Shown here piece by piece: positions 6,440-7,696 of a stretch of DNA of 7,696 nucleotides. The stretch is from Gemmatimonadota bacterium. Lineage in GTDB: Bacteria > Gemmatimonadota > Gemmatimonadetes > Longimicrobiales > Gaopeijiaceae. The notes below the pieces were generated by a model. That model made no database searches and was not told the origin of the DNA. It worked only from the letters and a program-made list of their open reading frames with translations. The DNA lies in the NCBI GenBank assembly GCA_026713345.1, contig JAPOOQ010000255.1, forward strand, positions 1-7,696, written 5' to 3'. Every line of letters starts with the position of its first letter. Positions within the stretch are counted from its first letter, which is position 1. The position numbers and the translations under genes are program-made.

Positions 6440-7696
6440 GTGGCGCCCGGCGGCCCCCGCGAGCCCGGTCCGCCCTGGGAGGGGCGCACCGTCGTCCTGG
6501 GGGTCTGCGGGGGCATCGCCGCGTACAAGGCCGTCCAGGTCGCCCGTGATCTGACCCTTCTCGGGGCCGCCGTGGATGTCGTCCTCACCGGATCGGCGCG
6601 CAGGTTCGTCGCGCCGCTGTCGTTCGAGGGGGTGACGGGGCGTGGACCCCTGGTCGACCTCTTCGCGGCCAGGGAGGCCGCGCTGCACATCTCGCTGGCC
6701 CGGGGCGCCGACTGCGTGTGCGTGGCTCCCGCGACCGCGGACTTCATCGCGCGGGCGGCGAGCGGGCGTGCCAGCGACCTGCTCACCACCGTCCTGGCCG
6801 CGGCCACCGCCCCGGTCGTGGTGGCTCCCGCAATGAACGACCGCATGTTCGCGCATCCCCGTACGCGCCGGAATCTCGCCCGCCTCCAGGAGGCGCCGGG
6901 GTACCAGCGGGTCGGACCCGCGGAGGGACGCCTCGCCGCGGGGGAGGGAAGCGGGCCGGGGCGCATGGCCGAACCGGAGGCGATCACGGACGCGGTGGGG
7001 CGGGCGCTGGCGGGTGGCGGCGCCCTGGCCGGGAAGCGCGTGCTGGTCACCGCAGGGGGGACGCGGGAGCCGGTGGACGCCGTGAGGTACCTGGGCAACC
7101 GCTCGTCGGGCAGGATGGGAGCCGAACTGGCGCGCGCGGCGTGGTTGCGGGGGGCGGAGGTGACGCTGGTGACGGGGCCCGCGGCGGTGGCCGCGCCCTG
7201 GGGGGCGACGGTGGTCCAGGTCGAGACCGCCCGCGAGATGCGCGAAGCCGTGCTGGGGCGGGTGGGGGGGGTGGACGTCGCGGTGCACGCGGCCGCGGTG
7301 GCGGACTACCGGCCGCGATCTCCGCGTCCGGGGAAGCTGAAGCGGGCCGAGATCGGGGACGCGCTAACGCTGGACCTGGTGAGGAATCCGGACATCGCGG
7401 CCGAGTGCGCCGCGCAGATGAAGCCGGAAAGCGTCGCGGTGGGGTTTGCGCTGGAGACGTCCGACCTGGTCGCCCGCGCGACGGAGAAGCTCGCCGCGAA
7501 GGGATTCGACCTCATCGTGGCCAACCCGGCAGGTGAGAGGGATGCGGGATTCGAGACGAACACGAACCGGGTGACGATCGTGGGCCGGGACGCGCCGCCG
7601 CGAGAGTTACCGCTGATGTCGAAATTCGCCGCCGCCTGGGAGATCATGGAAGCCGTCGAGGACCGGCTGCGGGGGAAGGGGGGGGCGGGGCCATGA
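6440..7696 (+). CDS. coaBC: Bifunctional phosphopantothenoylcysteine decarboxylase / phosphopantothenate-cysteine ligase
   Basis: CoaBC (Dfp) catalyses two cytosolic steps of coenzyme A synthesis: joining cysteine to 4'-phosphopantothenate using CTP (CoaB), then FMN-dependent decarboxylation to 4'-phosphopantetheine (CoaC). The 418-residue product is full length. CoaC occupies about residues 16-190: VVLGVCGGIAAYK, the catalytic His83 (E. coli His75) in LHISLARGAD, the FMN-site motif APATADFIARAASG, and PAMN with Asn133 (E. coli Asn125). CoaB follows: VTAGGTREPVDAVRY, then GNRSSGRMG with Asn220 (E. coli Asn210), AAVADYRP, KLKR with Lys299 (E. coli Lys289), and LVRNPDI. The substrate-clamp segment reads GRLAAGEGSGPGRM, with Ala167 where E. 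coli has Cys158 and one inserted residue. The start is GTG at 6440, preceded by a weak AAGG at 6430-6433; no better start precedes the first strand. The stop TGA at 7694 lies within ATGA, so a coupled downstream gene is likely. Confidence 0.96.
   Translation: MAPGGPREPGPPWEGRTVVLGVCGGIAAYKAVQVARDLTLLGAAVDVVLTGSARRFVAPLSFEGVTGRGPLVDLFAAREAALHISLARGADCVCVAPATADFIARAASGRASDLLTTVLAAATAPVVVAPAMNDRMFAHPRTRRNLARLQEAPGYQRVGPAEGRLAAGEGSGPGRMAEPEAITDAVGRALAGGGALAGKRVLVTAGGTREPVDAVRYLGNRSSGRMGAELARAAWLRGAEVTLVTGPAAVAAPWGATVVQVETAREMREAVLGRVGGVDVAVHAAAVADYRPRSPRPGKLKRAEIGDALTLDLVRNPDIAAECAAQMKPESVAVGFALETSDLVARATEKLAAKGFDLIVANPAGERDAGFETNTNRVTIVGRDAPPRELPLMSKFAAAWEIMEAVEDRLRGKGGAGP
7671..7690 (+). other. 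G-rich segment with RNA/DNA G-quadruplex potential at the end of coaBC
   Basis: A five-G run, AA, an eight-G run, C and a four-G run follow one another within 20 bases on the coding strand. The runs can be divided into four G-tracts of three or more with loops of one or two bases. The segment encodes the last CoaBC residues (Arg-Gly-Lys-Gly-Gly-Ala-Gly) and lies immediately before the ATGA at 7693-7696, where the ribosome-binding site of a coupled next gene would be. Folding is inferred from sequence only. Confidence 0.4.

Noticed and set aside
6245..7288. 347-codon minus-strand frame opposite rpoZ and coaBC
   Set aside because: Composition is shadow-like (Arg, Gly, His, Pro) and it covers two conserved + strand genes.

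Overview
The window is a stretch of bacterial core genome, strongly GC-rich, with third codon positions almost all G or C. It carries seven genes, all on the + strand, and essentially no non-coding DNA; the largest gap between genes is 16 bases. Three features point to a Gram-negative, FCB-like, high-GC lineage, most plausibly Gemmatimonadota: an outer-membrane barrel protein whose signal peptide ends in Ala-Ala-Gln, a short divergent RNA polymerase omega subunit, and the yicC-gmk-rpoZ-coaBC order. This assignment is an inference from gene style and order, not from a marker search.

Layout: positions 1-1029 hold the 3' part of an NADP-type isocitrate dehydrogenase gene (icd). Positions 1045-2634 encode an M17 leucyl aminopeptidase (pepA) with all metal and catalytic residues. 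Positions 2631-4592 encode an exported protein with an acidic Asp-Ser-Leu repeat linker, a TonB-receptor-plug-like domain and a predicted outer-membrane beta-barrel; its function is unknown. Positions 4609-5520 encode a YicC/YloC-family endoribonuclease, 5517-6200 guanylate kinase (gmk), 6213-6431 the RNA polymerase omega subunit (rpoZ), and 6440-7696 the bifunctional coenzyme A enzyme CoaBC. The window ends at the coaBC stop codon, whose ATGA overlap suggests that another coupled gene begins at 7693.

The genes look like one long co-transcribed unit. pepA/barrel gene and yicC/gmk overlap by four bases (ATGA and GTGA), and the other junctions are 8-16 bases, leaving no room for a terminator and little for a promoter. 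The yicC-gmk-rpoZ-coaBC block is a widely conserved housekeeping cluster joining RNA turnover, guanine nucleotide supply, RNA polymerase assembly and coenzyme A synthesis. pepA and icd add peptide recycling and central carbon metabolism.

Most of the window is ordinary. The parts that deserve a second look are the plug-barrel protein set inside the housekeeping run, the replacement by alanine of the cysteine used by E. coli CoaC, and a G-rich segment covering the ribosome-binding region of the next gene. I see no mobile element, CRISPR array, RNA gene or defence system.
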